In this document: piece by piece, positions 62,362 through 64,000 of the stretch
How positions within the stretch are numbered: the stretch's first letter is position 1
How the letters are laid out: every line of letters begins with the position of its first letter
Assembly: GCA_030280995.1 (NCBI GenBank)
Contig: JASXTE010000014.1
Location: 4,733,156 to 4,797,155 of the forward strand
Length of the DNA stretch: 64,000 nt
Direction of reading: 5' to 3'
Origin: Hemileia vastatrix
Lineage: Eukaryota > Basidiomycota > Pucciniomycetes > Pucciniales > Zaghouaniaceae
The notes under the pieces: generated by a model
What the model was told of the DNA's origin: nothing
The model's input: only the letters and a program-made list of their open reading frames with translations
Database searches by the model: none
Position numbers and translations under genes: made by a program

Positions 62362-64000
62362 ATGAGTGCTCCCCAGGATAGTTTAAGTGAAATGCCTGCT
62401 TATAATACCAGGTCTAAAGCTAACAAAAACTTTCCAGGACATCACCATGGAGGGACAACAGTACCCCCAGCCAGAAAGCATGAGTATAGAGGAAAAGGAC
62501 ACCCTCTTAAAAAAGATAACTATAAAAAAGACGTCTCCTCCTCTTCAGGATCAACTGTCCCACCTGGCCAAACAGGTTCTGAAGTTGGAGGAATCAAAAT
62601 CTCTCATTTTCAAAGAAGTAGAGCAGTTGCAAAACAATTGCAAGTTAGGGTTTCAGCAGATGAATCAGGCAATGGCAGAATTAAAGGGAGGCCAGCCCAG
62701 TCAATTAAATCAGCAACCCCCTACCCAAGGAGGGTCCACTCACTCCCAGGAGAAAATCCTGGTAGACAAATGGAAATGGTACTGGTTTCACCAACAGTGG
62801 ACAAGCCACAGTTGCAACAGGGATACACCCCTTCATCTGACTTCCTCAGCTCACCCTTACAAGGGAAAAAAGCGCCAAAAATCAGGACTGGCAACCATCC
62901 CTTGGTAAGTAACTTACCCTCTCAGATTGGACATAATACTGATAATTACAATATAGGTAATTCTATTGATGTTAAATCTGTACAAAAAATAGAGGAGGAT
63001 TTAAGAAATTTAGGTTTTAGAGTAGATACACCTGACTTGTCTTTTGTCCACAATAACAGTACTATTTAAAATGATAATACAGTTAATCCTCAGTTGCAAC
63101 CACCTACTAGTGAGATAAGAAGCTCACAGGAGAGTGAGAGAATTGAAAAGGAGGACATGGAATATTTTAACAATAATCCAACTGTCCATAGAATTGTTTC
63201 AGCATTGTGGAATAGAATGACTGATTGTGAGGAACAAACAGTTAAGCTCACTAGTGATACAATTTCATCCTTGACATTAAACATTTCTCAATTAGCAACA
63301 CGTAACAAAGAATTAGAGAAAGAACATTTGTCTCTAACTCTTAAATATGATTCATTGAGTAATAAATATAATGACCTTTCAAACAAAGTTTGTGAGTTAG
63401 AAAAATTATATGAAACACATTTATTAAAAACTGAATCAAGAACAAAGTTATCTTTTGCCCAGACAAATCAAAGTGTCTCTGAGTTGCTACAAAGATTAAC
63501 TAAAGTTGAGATTGAAACTGCCAATCTACTGATGAACCAGGATAATCATAAGTATAATCAATATAATAATAATCCTTTCATTGGCAAAAGTGAATCTCTT
63601 TCCTTCCCTATACCTCCACAATTAAAACCATCTGGTGGTAGTGTCAAATCTGAAAATGTAAGTCACAAATCCGTGCAGGAAGAAATACAAGACCATTTAT
63701 CAAAAGTGAATGAGTTGTTGAATTTACCTAAGATTAGTGAGATAAAATCCAATCAGAAGAACTGGCCTAAGGTGGATCAGTACCCAACTTATGATGGGGA
63801 AGCCAGCTCTGATTGGCAACATTTTATTCAAAGAATTGACAACTTGAAATTCTCATATAAGTTACCAGATGAAGAGATAACATCAAAATTAATTTCTTTA
63901 TTTAAGGATGTTGCTTTATTATGGTTTGAAGCTGTCTTAAGTGAGGGTAGAGACTACTCTTGGGCTGAATGGAAACAACTTATTGAAAAACAATTTGGAG
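62362..64000 (+). pseudogene. Gag of the right-hand family A element, with a nonsense codon
   Basis: The long frame from ATG 62362 runs 235 codons to a TAA at 63067-63069, where the intact copy has TATACA. It then continues open and closely matches the intact Gag (coiled-coil region, then NWPKVDQYPTYDG near 63763) to the window end. Unless the protein is read through, this copy cannot make full Gag-Pol from the long frame. Confidence 0.8.
62447..62908 (+). CDS. Overlapping Gag N-terminal coiled-coil frame (second copy)
   Basis: Equivalent of 50906-51367: ATG in CACCATGG context, 153 codons, same IPW-TAA end, heptamer A_AAA_AAG at 62866-62872. By eye it differs from 50906-51367 at 14 bases. 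Five are silent in this frame and three in the long frame. The frame remains open even though the long frame has acquired a stop further on. Confidence 0.55.
   Translation: MEGQQYPQPESMSIEEKDTLLKKITIKKTSPPLQDQLSHLAKQVLKLEESKSLIFKEVEQLQNNCKLGFQQMNQAMAELKGGQPSQLNQQPPTQGGSTHSQEKILVDKWKWYWFHQQWTSHSCNRDTPLHLTSSAHPYKGKKRQKSGLATIPW

Larger units (their letters stand above)
60676..64000 (+). mobile_element. Family A Gypsy element, 5' part (runs off right edge)
   Basis: LTR, primer-binding region, leader and gag in the same order as 49132-57980, with a few percent divergence by eye. The 3' end is outside the window. Confidence 0.9.

Noticed and set aside
1..64000. CRISPR arrays, prokaryotic promoters, ribosome binding sites, riboswitches
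   Set aside because: The window is eukaryotic (spliced gene, LTR elements, chromodomains); no regularly spaced short repeats with unique spacers were seen.

Overview
This window is AT-rich eukaryotic DNA, almost certainly from a filamentous fungus and most probably a rust fungus (Pucciniales). Three things point there: chromodomain-bearing Ty3/Gypsy elements, dispersed copies of a Tet-like 2OG-Fe(II) oxygenase gene family that is amplified in rusts, and short 50-90 nt introns with GTAAGT/GTGAGT donors. A large repeat-bloated rust such as Austropuccinia would fit, but the species is a guess. There are no prokaryotic operons, CRISPR arrays, rRNA genes or convincing tRNA genes.

The window is mostly nested transposons. 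From left to right: (1) 1-3780, minus-strand Gypsy element (family B, 1.5-kb LTR) cut by the window edge and carrying a MITE; (2) 3781-6050, Tet-like oxygenase pseudogene copy 1; (3) 6190-16520, a PIF/Harbinger transposase pseudogene split by a complete but decayed minus-strand Gypsy element (family C, 7132-15859), which carries a broken Zn2Cys6-like gene on its antisense strand; (4) 17660-27470, a Tc1/mariner-type transposase split by a decayed plus-strand Gypsy element (family D, 18247-26811, TSD CTCAT); (5) 27543-31000, a second DDE fragment, two long microsatellites and an internally deleted Tc1-like transposase; (6) 31000-34900, a more GC-rich island of small fold-back elements around what looks like the only host gene, a seven-exon gene at 33314-34484; (7) 34967-42870, a 696-bp palindromic element, a NAM-associated-like pseudogene, two solo LTRs, and Tet-like copy 2 interrupted by another solo LTR; (8) 43086-58692, three Gypsy elements nested in one another, the youngest being a complete family A element at 49132-57980 (1,177-bp LTRs, two differences seen by eye, TSD AAAAG, one 1,955-codon frame); (9) 58693-60675, a truncated Harbinger element and Tet-like copy 3; (10) 60676-64000, the 5' half of another family A element.

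The family A element has the full chromovirus set: Gag, zinc knuckle, protease, reverse transcriptase, RNase H, integrase and C-terminal chromodomain. It is the one element that looks recently active. Its most unusual feature is the Gag N-terminus. The long frame there is overlapped by a second frame encoding a coiled-coil protein, and it is the second frame that is recognisable in the diverged families B and D. The link to the rest of Gag could be a -1 frameshift (an A_AAA_AAG heptamer sits at the right place) or splicing (an intron-like segment lies at the equivalent position in all three families).
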